Source: Ryuthela nishihirai
Taxonomy: Eukaryota; Arthropoda; Arachnida; Araneae; Heptathelidae
Reading direction: 5' to 3'
DNA: 64,000 bases
Assembly (NCBI GenBank): GCA_038380435.1
Contig: JAWZYU010000025.1
Coordinates: 51,902,691 to 51,966,690, forward strand
A program made the position numbers and the translations under genes. Shown here piece by piece: positions 11,716-22,652 of this stretch. The notes below the pieces were generated by a model that did no database searches, had not been told where the DNA came from, and was given only the letters and a program-made list of their open reading frames with translations. Position 1 is the stretch's first letter. Each line of letters starts with the position of its first letter.

Positions 11716-12445
11716 ATGGAGACAAATCAAATAATTCCAGAAAGGCATTTATTATACTATATACCTTTTCACTAAAATGAAGAATAACATGCTAAAGGTC
11801 ATATGGAGAGAATTCCTGAAGACTCCAAAAACAAATCTCTTAGAACTCAAAAACGATATTTTTAAGGAAAAAAAAGTGCAGCCCTATTACACACAATTCA
11901 ACCATATATTGTATTGGAGCACCCAAAACAAAATTACAACTAGCATACAATGAAATGCTATAAATTTGCCATAAAGAATCCTGCTATGACAATGGCACTC
12001 AACAGACTGAAAAATCCTACTAAAATAATACCCTCCAATGAAAATCACCCTACAATGGACTAAAAAAACTCATCTACCATGAATAACAGCCAACATGTCA
12101 CAATAACAAAGAAAAAACCGCAACTCACAAACCTGAAGACTAATAATATTGTTTCAAAAATATCAGTTAAATATTGTACATTTTTTGGATAATCTTAGAA
12201 ATATATATTTTCATAAAATTTAATAAAAATTAAGCTTTTTACAATTTCATCACTAAAACTTCATCTATTAAGAAAAAAATTTACAAGACAAAGAAGCACT
12301 TACCATTACTATTATCAACACTTAAAGCATTTAATTCTCTTTATCTCTAAACGTAATAAATACATATTTAATTAAGCTTATTTTTTGAATTTTATAATTT
12401 AAGTTTAATATATTCTATTAATTAAATAATTCCTTTTTTTATATA
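11716..12445. other. No gene identified
   Basis: AT-rich intron; nothing supported. Confidence 0.4.
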
Positions 12446-13673
12446 CAGTGATCAGCCAATACATTAAAACCACCTCTGTGTTATGCAAAGAAGCACACAT
12501 GCAGCCAATCAGTGTCACATGACAAGGTCACAAATGATATATATATAATATCTGGGTAGGAGTTCTCGCAGGCAGTATTTCGTTTCATCTCAACATGGGA
12601 AGGGCAAAGAATTTATCTGATTTCGACAAAGGCCAGATCATTATGGCAAGACACCTTGGTAAGGGCATCTCTGAAACAGTGATGTTGGTAGGCTGCTCAT
12701 GCTATGCAGTACTTAGTACCTATCAAAGATGGTCCAAAATAGGTCACACTTCGAGCCATTGACAAGGCATGGGTCAGTCACACCTCATCAATCCCAGAGG
12801 TCAGCGCAGGCTATGCCATCTTGTCCACAGCAACAGGAGGGCTACTTTGGCTGACATTACCCAATATTTCAATTGTGGTAAAGGGCCCAATGTGTCCGAA
12901 CACACAGTTCATCGTAAGCACTTGGATGTGGGTCTCAGCAGCAGCAGACCCATTCATGTCCCTATGCTCACAGCCATTCACCGTCGTCAACACTTGCAGT
13001 GGGCATGTAATCATCGACATTGCACCACAGAAGACTGGAAGAGGGTCACATGGTCAGATGAATCCCATTTTCTGTTACACCATGTAGACAGATGAGCTAG
13101 TGTACAGCATTTACCCATGGAAACCTTCTCATCTGGATGCACTGTGGGACAAATCAGGCGGATTGAGGGAGTGTTATGGTCTGGGCAATATTTTCTTGGG
13201 GAACACTTGGACCAATTATCCCTGTAGAGCAAACTCTGACATCTGTTACCTACCTGAACATCATGGCTGACCAATCATGACACCCCTTTATGGTGACTGT
13301 ATTCCCTGACAGAGATGGCATCTTTCAATTAGACAATGCCCTATGTCACACTATGAAGAAGGTTCAGGAATGGTTCCTAGAACATGATGAGGAATTCTAT
13401 TTATTGCCATGGCCCCCAAATTCATCGGACACGAATCTTATTGAGCATTTGTGGTTTGAGTAGGAGAAATGGGTACAAGCAGCATCACCCCAACCATGTA
13501 ATTTATGGGAACTGTGGGATCTTCTGTTGCAGTCATGGTACTAAATATCAAGTGACACCTACAGAATCACTTCTCATTGAATCTATGCCTCATTGGGTGA
13601 GAGCTCTTTTGGTGACAAGAGGAGGACCTACATCATATTAAGTAGGTGGTTTTAATGTTTTGGCTGATTGGTG
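12446..13673 (+). mobile_element. Tc1/mariner element, 1228 bp, TA flanks
   Basis: Inverted ends CAGTGATCAGCCAATACATT and, at the right, GTTTTGGCTGATTGGTG, followed inward by AAAACCACCT on both sides. TA at 12444-12445 and 13674-13675. It contains one transposase pseudogene (12595-13641). It lies in the intron between the exons at 13790-13879 and 4134-4284, in the opposite orientation to the host gene. Confidence 0.92.
12595..13641 (+). pseudogene. Tc1-like transposase, DD36E spacing, inactivated
   Basis: Starts [20 protein letters not shown] and ends RGGPTSY-TAA, covering the whole family length (about 340 residues). Seen: helix-turn-helix parts with NRRATLADI and VSEHTVHR, and all three catalytic residues: SDES (first Asp), QLDNALCH (second Asp) and NLIEHLW (Glu). 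The second Asp and Glu are separated by 36 residues in one open stretch, against 34 in classical Tc1. There are several stops (after SSH near 12757, after HHVDR at 13093-13095, after LWFE near 13460) and frame changes. The protein bound the terminal repeats and cut and pasted the element at TA; this copy is dead. It matches a family seen in fish and many invertebrates; the DD36E 'Incomer' group is the likely home, from memory. Confidence 0.88.
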
Positions 13674-13789
13674 TATATATTTTGTTGTAATATCAAAAAT
13701 TACTTATTATGTCCTTTTACACTGTACAAAAGATTGGTTGTCTTCATTCTTCAAAACCTAATTAACTGGAACTGGTTTATTAAAATTAC

Positions 13790-13879
13790 CTCTTCTTCTT
13801 TTTGACGTCGAACTTTGCCAATCCTGGCTGATGCTCTTCTTGGTGCCAGTTCCATAATTCTCTTCCTTAAATTGCGTTC
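13790..13879 (-). CDS. CECR2: CECR2-like exon: basic linker
   Basis: 90 bp, 30 codons, phase 0 to 0. Acceptor AAAG before GAACGC; donor GAG/GTAATT. It encodes ERNLRKRIMELAPRRASARI followed by GKVRRQKEEE. It joins IIAEK of the previous exon to ERLASE of the next, as in vertebrate CECR2, where AQKGKRPQR... leads to IEKQKRKEEEE. The MELAPRRASARI stretch is like the arginine/serine nuclear-localisation-type stretches common in this linker; function not known. The acceptor lacks a strong pyrimidine tract (CATTTAAAG), but length and phase fit. Confidence 0.8.
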
Positions 13880-14871
13880 CTTTAAATGAGAAAAACGCAA
13901 TGAACTATTCTGCAATTGGAGTGATCAATCTCCCAAAAAACACAATATTTTAGCAACCAAGAATATATTTCCTCAGCAAGGGAAGGAACATAAATCTAAA
14001 AATTATACTATTTGTTTTGCAAATAACTTTGATACTCTTGATACTGTAAGTTTACCTTATTCAAAATAAACCTCTTTTTACCTGTAGTTTTTTTTTTCTG
14101 GAAGTAATACAAAACTAATGAATATTTTAATTCATCAAACCATCTCAGTTGCTATTATTTTAATAGCCATGAAATTTCAAAACTTAAATTTTAAATAAGT
14201 TAGCTACAATTAGAAAAACTGAAACTGCATCATCTTTATTCCAACCATCAAGGTGTACTATAGGCATGTACTAATCTCACTTTACAGCACTGGGTATGGA
14301 AGCATATAAACCTTATAAGGACCTGTGCTATAAATTCATATTGCTTAAAACTAACTAGTTTAATAGCTAAAAAAAAAATTAAACCAAATCACTAATGTTA
14401 AGTATTCATCTTGCTTCAAATTATCTACTCAGAAATCAGAAAATGATTTCAAGAGAGTCTGCTTTATCCAAGATATATGGCTAATGCAGAAAAATCATTG
14501 AAAGTAAAACTAAGGATACCACAAAACATCACCTAGAGTTTTACAGAAATAAAAAGGACTACGAATTTTTTTTTTTAATTATCACAGTTACTTTTTTTAA
14601 GTAATTTATGTAGCGAAATTTTTGAACAGCCACTAGGTTTGCCAAGCAGCCAGTATTTTATCACAGAAACTGAATTCTAGTAAGGACCTACAACCAGCCA
14701 TATATAGAGCCAATATTTTTATGAATAAACATGTAATTGCTTAACATCAATTATGGAATAAAATATTTTATATTAAATATAAAATATTTTATATTGTTGG
14801 AGGGCATTTTATATATATTATTACAAAAATTAAAATCAAATATGACATTTCTAATGCAAGTGTCATTTATA
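13880..14871. other. No gene identified
   Basis: AT-rich intron. A self-complementary run AAAATATTTTATATT lies near 14760-14795. Confidence 0.4.
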
Positions 14872-15076
14872 TCTCTTTTATTTGCAACATATAAGACAGA
14901 GAAGGGTCTTAGAAATTACTCCTAGGCAGTACAGGCCTTCACATGCAAGGATATGCCCATTAAGACTGAAGATACTACTGACCACTGCCTCAAAGCTAAC
15001 ACAATACAAAGTATGCTTTATGAAACAACAGCTAACTCCCTAACAACTATGCCAGTTAAGGCTCTTACTGAAGTGT
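14872..15076 (-). mobile_element. SINE family C copy
   Basis: Pairs with 3752-3972 over its length: AACATATAAGACAGAGAAG, GCAGTACAGGCCTTC, TACTGACCACTGCCT and AACTATGCCAGTTAAGG. No target duplication recognised. Confidence 0.6.
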
Positions 15077-16423
15077 TTAAATATTTGGAATTCATTTTAA
15101 AAAAAAGCTATTGATTTCATTTTGTTATCTGTCTGCAACTATATTGGGTATAGAGACATGCAACTTGGTTAAGGGGACTGACATCAATAAACCTGTTTCA
15201 ACAGAAGAAAGATAGTGCTACCATATATTGTCTATTCATGGCATTATATATAAACTAAAACAGTTTTAATTCTATGAATGTCTATAGGTGAAAATATCAC
15301 AGAATTAGGTATGCTTACCCTACATACAAGGTACAGATAAATAAAGTTCACCTAGCCAAGGCTTTTGCAGTAAAAACCATTTATAGGGGACAACTTTCAA
15401 ATTTGGTAATTGTACCAAAGAGACAATGGGGAAGGGAATTATACAAGAAAAAGAATATATTTGTGAAACCTACTACCAGGTGACAAACATTGTTGTATTC
15501 ATCAGAATAGTCAGAAAAATTACAGATTTCAGTACTTACAGACTTTATACAGAAGACAAATGTGTTACACAAATCACAGAGTGTCCCTTGGGAAGTGGTG
15601 TTCCTCATTATCTGCAACTTGCTGGAACCACAGAATAATCTGCTGTAGACCATAGCATTTCATATGAGATGTTATTGATATGATATGTTATGCTGGCCTT
15701 GAGGTCCACTAAGGAGCTCAAGGGTTCCTCATGGGATCCCCATGTGTGGCCCCATGTTGGGATAAAAATGAAGTCCTTTCCTGTGATGGAATGAGGTTTA
15801 GATCCTCAATTGTCTTTATGGCTGTGGAGGAGCTAGAATTGCTGCATTTTTAAAGCTATGAATTGCAAATAAAGAAGTTGTCGATGGAGAAATCTGCTGG
15901 ATGAGAAATTTGTTTTGTGCCAAACTTTTGGCAGGCTATAGATAGCATAAATATATTTACTGATATGTATCTTTGAACCCTGCCATGCATCATCTTATCA
16001 TTTCTTAATGTTTCCATCCTGATGATGAATCCAGAAAGATGGTCCATGGAAAGAAAAAAAAAAGTTCTCCCAATTTTTTGCCTTCATGCTTATTTTAGTA
16101 CTAATGATGTGAACACTGGTTGTTTGAAAATGAACACAAAGGCAATTAAAATGTTCCAATTCAGTAAAAACATAATGCATTTTCTCTTTAATACTAAAGA
16201 GCCAAAATGTCTGATAATCAAACTAAACATTTTTTTAGGGCTTAAATTCATACCTTATAACATTTTTATATTTTATACTAACCATGGGAAAGTTGGATTA
16301 TATGAAACACAAGATTAAACTGGACAAAAGATATACATAGCATAGCAAAATAGTAATGAGATTGAAATAAAAGCATGAGTATAATTCTGCAAGAGGCCAC
16401 TATAAACATACTGAAGTGTGACC
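15077..16423. other. No gene identified
   Basis: Short frames only (for example 15381-15653 and 16022-16318), none with recognisable similarity or splice support. 15690-15860 is less AT-rich and may be an old repeat. Confidence 0.35.
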
Positions 16424-16860
16424 TTGGCAGTTCTGCTAACTTGCAATCCTCCTAACACCAGTTGGGATTGCACTGTTGCTTCATGTGGGCAGCTAAGGAA
16501 AAGTCTTACTGAAACACATGAAACACTACAAAGAGTTTATGGGGATGAGCTATTTATAGTGTTTCATGTGGATGTCTGTCCAGAGTACAAACATTTCAAT
16601 GGTTTAAGGATTTCCAAGAGAATGAGGAAGAAGACCCTCACAATGGATGACTGAAAATGTCCCCAACTCAAAATAGTGGACAAAATGTGCAATTTCCTCA
16701 CAACATACTGTCAATTAACACACAGAATGATGGCAAGTTAACTAAACGTGAATAAGAAATTGATAAGGCCCATAATTACCACAGACTTATGTAAAAGAAA
16801 TCACACAGGTATCAACATAAGGACATTCCTGGACGAAAAAAAAAAGATTTCAGTGTTCAA
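16424..16860 (+). pseudogene. mariner-type transposase N-terminal fossil
   Basis: Reads CGQLRKSLTETHETLQRVYG, then a region like the family's EWYKRFK segment, then IVDKMCNFLTTYCQLTHRMM in a second frame and LIRPIITTDLCKRN. These match the paired helix-turn-helix of mariner transposases (C-KLGKSATET-ML--AYGDE; LIREDRRLTIRELAE). No catalytic domain or terminal repeats are visible. Several frame changes; inactive. Confidence 0.65.
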
Positions 16861-17660
16861 TCATCCTCTCTTTATTTAGGGTGTCCATACATCCTGGTTT
16901 TTAGATAACTGTCATGGATACTAGTTATATGTATTATGAATACTAGTTACAAGTATCTATAGAGAGCAATTATTCTCAATTCAAAGTACTTTCTCTCCTA
17001 ACAATCAAAAACTTTTAAAATAATATGGATTGTGTGGCAATACCCACATACTGTCAAACATATTTAAATATTTCCATGTTTTGTGAATGAAAAACCATAT
17101 TTTAAACTCTCCAACGTTGAAACTGAGCTATTTTGCAGAAAAATGTTGCAGAATATAAATTGCAGATTTCAATCAAATTTATAGATTTTGATTTTAAAAA
17201 GTATTCTTTTAATATTTAAAGAGATATTGAAACTGAAGTATTTGACAGCAGATGCTGCTGTTACATTTATCTGAAACACTGTTTCAAAAATGTTATAAAA
17301 GTGAAAAACATTATCCAAACTTCTAAAATTACATTTATTTCAGTAAACGATTTGTTATAATTTTAAAATAAATTCTTATGAGTAGAAACACTGATATTAA
17401 ATGTTTCAGTTTCCATAATTCTTTAAATAGTAAGCAACTATTGTGGAAAACTAGATTTGGGGAATTTTTTGAATTTTCCATTTCTTGTAACATTTTACTA
17501 CACAATGCTTAATTGAAAGTTGGCAACTTTTAGTACAATTTTTCCATTCACACAACATGAAAATGTCTCAATACTTTTGATAGTTTAAAGTAATTTCATT
17601 GCCAGAGCAAAAAAAAAAGAGAGAGAAAAATGCTTAAATTTCAAATGAATAACTTGAAAC
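16861..17660. other. No gene identified
   Basis: AT-rich intron; nothing supported. Confidence 0.4.
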
Positions 17661-17880
17661 ATTAATTAATAGATTCTGAAAAAAATTCATCGCCGCCATG
17701 GTGGGAATCGAACCCGCATCTCTCCAGATTCATGCCAGAGCGCACTACCATTGCACCACACGTCGGACAACGAATATTTTCAGAATATGACCTTATAAAT
17801 CTTCCTGAGACGTGACTGAGACAGCGCCATCTATACTCAAGGAGATGCAACTTTTTCAGTCGTTGCATGCTAATGACTGA
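17661..17880 (-). mobile_element. SINE family B copy, 5' end truncated
   Basis: ATTAATTAATAGATTCTGAA, then GGGAATCGAACCCGCATCTC (box B, minus strand), the box A region and the GTCTCAGTCACGTCTCAGGA block. The outermost 5' block is missing; it abuts an RTE 3' fragment. Confidence 0.7.
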
Positions 17881-17904
17881 ATCAACCTCCACCCCTTTGA
17901 GCAG

Positions 17905-18181
17905 TATACTGTGCAGAGAGAGAGAAACTGCATTGGTCAGGCCAGGTTGGCTGAATGCCTAACTATAGATTAGCAAATAGGGTTATGAACAGTGTGTCTG
18001 AAGGCCTCAGAAAAAGAGAGAGTGTCCCTTGGGAATGGCCTTGAGGAGACAATATCAAACAGGACCTATTTAGAAATGGTTTAAACTGCTCAAATTCAAC
18101 AGCTTGTAGATCAAGACAGACATGTTTAGAGAACTAAATTACAGTCTAGTTGAACCTCTGTAGCCCATGACTGCTCGAGGG
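17905..18181 (+). mobile_element. RTE-like LINE, 3' terminal fragment
   Basis: GGTTATGAACAGTGTGTCTG and GAACCTCTGTAGCCCATGAC match, on the opposite strand, the 3' region at 58700-58910. Weak peptide echoes of the family's C-terminus; no open frame. It ends just 60 bp from the CECR2-like exon at 18245. Confidence 0.6.
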
Positions 18182-18244
18182 TTTTGCATGTATGTATAAA
18201 AATGTAAAAAGAAGTAGTTGATAACTATTATTTAAATCACTAAC

Positions 18245-18434
18245 CTTTTCAGCAATGATTCTTGGCAAACAAGGCAAAAATTTGCTTTCTAAAGTAGTAC
18301 AAAGTTTTTTATCAGAAGCAAATCTGCTTTTACGTAAAGTTCTTACTAAATCCTCCCAATCTTCTATAGTGTAGCATGCCACAGACCATGATGGTTTTTC
18401 CTGTGTGTTGCATTTTCCACCACTACTTTTAGTA
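18245..18434 (-). CDS. CECR2: CECR2-like exon: EEEW-type helical region
   Basis: 190 bp: 1 base completing an Asn codon, then 63 codons ending in phase 0. Acceptor TTTTTTCAG before TACTAAAAG; donor GAAAAG/GTTAGT. It encodes SWSVACYTIEDWEDLVRTLR, followed by KSRFASDKKLCTTLESKFLP and CLPRIIAEK. Vertebrate CECR2 has WWLLCQTEEEWRQVTESFRE followed by an LYKLLSEDFLPEICNMIAQK segment at this point. The shared W, C-T-E-W, L, FLP and I-EK positions make this one of the two best anchors for the gene call. In DDT-domain remodellers this segment lies in the WHIM-like follow-on helices that contact ISWI and linker DNA. Confidence 0.9.
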
Positions 18435-18631
18435 CTGAAAAAATATAAAAACAGTCAATATCACATTGCAGGAACAGCATTTCACTTAAACTATTGCAAA
18501 ATAAAATTTTAATTACACAGTTCACTATAAAATATAAGACTACTATTTCCATTTAATACTCACAGTTAATGTAAAAGGTACAGGGAAATTAGGATTTAAA
18601 TAAATTTAACACACATAAAATCAACGTAACG

Positions 18632-18714
18632 TACACAGTCGTATCAGAATAACATGACCACCTACCATACATATACTATGGTAGGTGGTCATGTTATTCT
18701 GATATGACTGTGTA
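18632..18714. mobile_element. 83-bp palindromic MITE, copy 2
   Basis: TACACAGTCGTATCAGAATA with its reverse complement ending CTGTGTA; 8-bp GTACACAG/CTGTGTAC ends. Same length as copy 1, with the central CATACATATACTATG inverted relative to it. Confidence 0.85.
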
Positions 18715-19164
18715 CAAAAGCTAAAATGCTCTCAAATTACAAGTTATCAACCAAGGTTATGCCACTAATTCTATATGTCATTCTAAATATTACCTGTAGG
18801 TAAAGATAGCTAAAGTGTCGGATGAAAGAATTTAGTTGGCATCATAGTGCTCCTTATATCTAATGTCAATGTGCTGGATTTTGCTAGTAAAGGAAACATT
18901 CAAGAAAAGTAGTTCATTACCAAGTCTTTTAAAGCTGTAACTACTGGTTCCCTATGATGGTACAGGTTAGTGGCTGATAAGCATATTTGATGTTGTCAGT
19001 TCTGTTATTTTCAGCTGTAGTCAGCATACCTTTGTCAAGAAACCATTCTATTCTGAATTGATGATGAAGCTTGCAGAGCTTATATATGATTGAATGATGC
19101 CATCCGACATTCCACTATACAGGACAGTACTACGTCATATGGATGGCACCAAAAGCCACCTTCA
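18715..19164. other. No gene identified
   Basis: Intron sequence; nothing supported. Confidence 0.4.
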
Positions 19165-19415
19165 TATGCTGACATTCAGGCTGCAAAGCAGCTGAGAGAG
19201 TACCTATCGTCTGCATTACTTTATATTATCAGAATCTGTTTATTCATATCTCTAATTTTGGTACTTTCGAATTTTGGTACTTTCGAATTTGAGCCTTTTG
19301 TGCTGGTTGATGTATATCAGAATGCTGACATTAAGGCTGCAGAGCAGCTGGGAGAGTACCTATCGTCTACATTAGTTTAATATTATTGAAATCAATTAGT
19401 TCATTCATATCTCTG
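19165..19415. repeat. Direct duplication, ~153-bp period
   Basis: ATGCTGACATTMARGCTGCA, AGAGTACCTATCGTCTRCAT and TTCATATCTCT occur in both units (19165- and 19318-). A 13-bp TTTTGGTACTTTCGAA duplication lies at 19256-19285. A 96-codon frame spans both units and is not convincing as a gene. Confidence 0.6.
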
Positions 19416-19631
19416 ATTATGAAACTTTAGAAATTTTAACTGTGCTGATGATTTATTACCAATATGGTTAGGTAGCATTATGGTCTAATTTTTACTGCAA
19501 CTCTGTACATGAATGTGCTGAAAGTCTACCATTTTTAAGGGTAAATTCGAGCTCTTTTAATTTTTTAAAACATGATATTCACTATTTAAATATCAGTTAT
19601 TTGGGACAGATGTCCAAGTTCGAAGCTCTTG

Positions 19632-19938
19632 TAGTTTTCTGGATGGTTGGGTGAGGGGACCCACTGGACAGCTGTTGGGAAAAGGGTGTCAGCCTCCCGT
19701 CAAGGCCATCCAGCGTGTTTTTTAACATGCGCAGGTGTGTCTCTCCCACACATGGGACCAAGGCTTAACATCCCATCCGACGGACAGCGGCCTTTTCAAA
19801 ACCAACAGTGACTCCTATTCACTGTAGGCAGGGCGGGGAGTTTGGTAGAGAATAATCTCTACACTTGCCCAGCTGGAACCCGAACCTGATAATTGCAGGT
19901 TACGAGCCTGGCACACTACCAACTGAGCCTCCCTGAAG
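19632..19938 (-). mobile_element. SINE family A, 3'-truncated copy
   Basis: Carries the tRNA-like head (GGCTCGTAACCTGCAATTAT, minus strand) and the body to the GGTCCCCTCACCCAACC block. The terminal AGGTAAAACAACCC tail is absent. Confidence 0.85.
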
Positions 19939-20299
19939 CTTGCAGAGCTACCAACCTTGCATTATGAAAATTGGAATAATAAAAATTCAGAGGAATGATG
20001 ACCACTTATGAAAACCAATAAATTTTTGTATTTTGCAGAATTCCAATATATCGATTAGTAATCAATGTTCCAATATATATTTATTATTGGTTACTAAATT
20101 ACATGGAACAACAAATTTTGACCTTTGGTGTGTTTCAAAAGTGCAAACAGCTATTTCTTATATAAATCAAAATGCCAAACACGAAAATGATAAAAAAAAA
20201 TGTTTGATTGGCTACGGTTTTCAAGATGCAGTCACTTACCTGTGTAGTACTATTATGTCATTCGCTGAAGGTTGCATATTGGTCTACAGTAAACGCTGC

Positions 20300-21640
20300 C
20301 TCTTCGCCTACTCCTTATATACCAAATCTTGAGAATCTCTCATGAAATTCCAACAGTATCTGCTAACATTGATGGGCTCCATCTTCCTCAATATCTCTTT
20401 TACGTTGTAACAATTTCCTAATGAAAACAATCCCTGTGCTCATCATTCACATTGCCACAGTTTTTTCCAGAAAGAAATCCAAATGAGAGCTTAAGAAATG
20501 TACCTTCAAAGACATAATGAATCCCAATCTGTGATATGAGGACAGTAGTTCTTCCACGAGGTCCTTGTAATTTTCTGCTTTTTATTCCCTAAGAAACCCG
20601 TCGCCACCTGTCAGAAGCCATGCCAAGCTCTGCATTCATCACCAGTGATCACATAATCAAATGCCTCATCGTGTAGCAGTGGACGAATATCTGGACCAGT
20701 AAAAACACGAAAATCACTTTTATCTTTGCATCATTAAGTCTTGGAAATTTCTATCAAAGATACAGAAAGGCAGTTTGCATTTGATCCATAGCCTTAACAA
20801 ATTCTTCATTAGGCCCATTTCATGGGTAAAGGTGGCAACAAAATCTTAGTGGATTGTACTAGCGAATGATGCTGTATACTCTTCTTCCCTGGCTCCAGTG
20901 TTTACCAAGAAGGCCAAATCCTTATCATACAATCCGATGTTTAGTCTGTTATTCCATTCCCAAAGGAAGGAACAGAACTTTGTATATCCAAGCTGTAGTC
21001 CAAACAAAAGAGCAATGACTTTTAAGTCCACATAAATATGCCACTTGTTTTTGTCATAATTTACGTATTGAAGTAATTGTTTCATATTATCATAAGTTTC
21101 CTTCATATTAGCAACATGGCCTATTGTAACAGAAGGCAACACGTTCCCATTACGTAGAAGAATAGCTTTCATATTTAATTTTGAGGAATCTATAAATAAC
21201 CTCTATTCTTCAGGAGTATGTGTCATATGGAGGGATTTGAATAAACCGTCATCATGTTTGCAAGCAACCAGGTTACCTATCATGGTAAAGAACAATACAG
21301 TTTCTTTCGGCAGCTACAATATGCACTTACTTACTTATTTTCACATTTCTATCAAGGAGATTCCACTGCTGCAGTTTGAATTCTAGGAGTTCTTTCTGCC
21401 TTCCTCTTTGATAGCTCCAGATCTCTAACAAGATCATTAAATTCATTCTGACTGATCATAAGTAGTGAATACTATATTGTGGGTGTGAAGTTGGTATCTA
21501 CGCATGCTATTTCCTGTGTTCCTATTTCTTCCTCCTCTGAGTCCACATCGTAATGTTCTGGTGGCTCCAGAATGGGGGCAGTTTTTCCCCCATGTGGCAA
21601 TGGGTGGATGGCAGATGGTAGAATCCATAAGTAAATTCAC
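20300..21640 (-). pseudogene. Pseudogene of a repeated arthropod protein family
   Basis: Pieces in order on the minus strand: ILEPPEHYDVDSEEEEIG, NEFNDLVRDLELSKRKAE, QQWNLLDRNVK, HTPEE then RLFIDSSKLNMKAILLRNGN, HVANMKETYDNMKQLL, WHIYVDLKVIALLFGLQLGY then TKFCSFLWEW, DLVEELLSSYHRLGFIMSLK with VHFLSSHLDFF, and SRYCWNFMRD. I recognise this from many uncharacterised arthropod and cnidarian proteins (FIDSSK-LKAVLLHNGN, GDLKVI-LLLGLQ-GYTK-CCFLCEWDSR). They occur in many copies per genome and look transposon-borne, but I cannot name the element. The conserved GDLKVI Asp survives as VDLKVI. Multiple frameshifts and stops; no terminal repeats seen. The longest open piece is 20846-21172. Confidence 0.8.
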
Positions 21641-21848
21641 AGATTACCTGTAGAAGTAGACTTCAACAATTGCTAAAAACATCTGACAAAAACTATCGCT
21701 GACATGGCGGGAATCGAACCCACAGGTTCAATTCCTGTCACATCAGGTACGATTCTTGCCACGTCAGCGATGATTTTTTCCCCCAGGTGTTTTTAACAAT
21801 TGTTGAAGTCTATTTCTACAGGTAATCTGTGAATTTACTATGTATGGA
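21624..21848. repeat. Inverted pair of tRNA-like SINE ends
   Basis: Left arm 21624-21721 and right arm 21724-21848 are imperfect reverse complements: GTAAATTCACAGATTACCTG outermost, ACTTCAACAATTG, then CATCTGAC, then ATCGCTGACATGGCGGGAAT and the box B-like GGTTCRATTCC at the centre. The two box B halves face each other across almost no spacer. A second AGGTACGATTCTTGCCACG copy inside the right arm shows a small local duplication. Confidence 0.8.
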
Positions 21849-21854
21849 TTTTTA

Positions 21855-22115
21855 ATAATAAATGCTTAAGGGTGATTGACCTACTCATTAACATCTAAAT
21901 CATTAGCAACAATTGGAAAAGTTGCCTCTCCTGAAGTACAGATGGTGCATGGTGCACCACATGTCATTGAAAGATTTATAAGTCTTATTCTGGAAGATTT
22001 CAACATCTGATACATGGTTTAATGGTTAGAGATTTCTGGCATGTATTTAGAGAGTTGCAGGTTCAATTTCCGCCACATGAGCAATAATTTTTTTCAGATG
22101 TTTTAACAAGATGGT
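21855..22115 (+). mobile_element. SINE family B-related copy, diverged
   Basis: ACCTACTCATTAACATCTAA, AAAAGTTGCCTCTCCTGAAG and AGATTTATAAGTCTTATTCT lead to TGGTTTAATGGTTAGAG (box A) and GGTTCAATTTCCGCCACATG (box B), then TTTTTTTCAGATGTTTTAAC. The tail resembles the 21624-21848 arms rather than standard family B, so it is a subfamily. Confidence 0.65.
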
Positions 22116-22544
22116 AGTATGTTGGGGTAGTTCATTTTCTGCTTTTTCTTTTTAGTAAATACCACTTCCTAGCAGTGGTGTCATACAAAAGTAACAGTCA
22201 CTCACATGGCTGGATAGCTCCTGCCATATCATAAGAATGGCCAATGGCATCAACCACCTCTTGCCATTTAGTAAGCTGTGAAGACATTTGATACAACTAT
22301 TACACACTATATGTGAAGCCCAGCTCCTCTGATGATCTCCAATCTTACACCCAAAGTAAAGGTGGTAGGCCTTTTTTGATGAGAGGCATTATTTCACACT
22401 TCTGTGATGCAAAACTAACTTTACCACAAATGGAATAAATATGCTCTGCATTTTCACACAAGAACGAGGCATATCGCTCACATACAGCAACTGCATACAA
22501 TCATGAATGGACGATAATTGAGGAAGGGTAACCAAATAATACCA

Positions 22545-22652
22545 AATGATGCAATAGCTCCCGGGTACTGCATTGCTCCGAATGATGCAATAGCTCCCAG
22601 GTATTGCGTTGCTTCAAATGATACAATAGCTCCCTAGTATTGTATCATCTCA
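22545..22652. repeat. 36-bp tandem repeat, 3 units
   Basis: AATGATGCAATAGCTCCC plus about 18 further bases, repeated at 22545, 22581 and 22617. The period is divisible by three, so one frame reads NDAIAPGYCIAP-like repeats. No surrounding open frame. Confidence 0.75.

Noticed and set aside
12811..13274. Minus-strand and +2 ORFs in the Tc1 element
   Set aside because: Shadows of the transposase frame.
16022..16318. 98-codon ORF
   Set aside because: Lysine/Phe-rich AT-driven composition, no similarity recognised.
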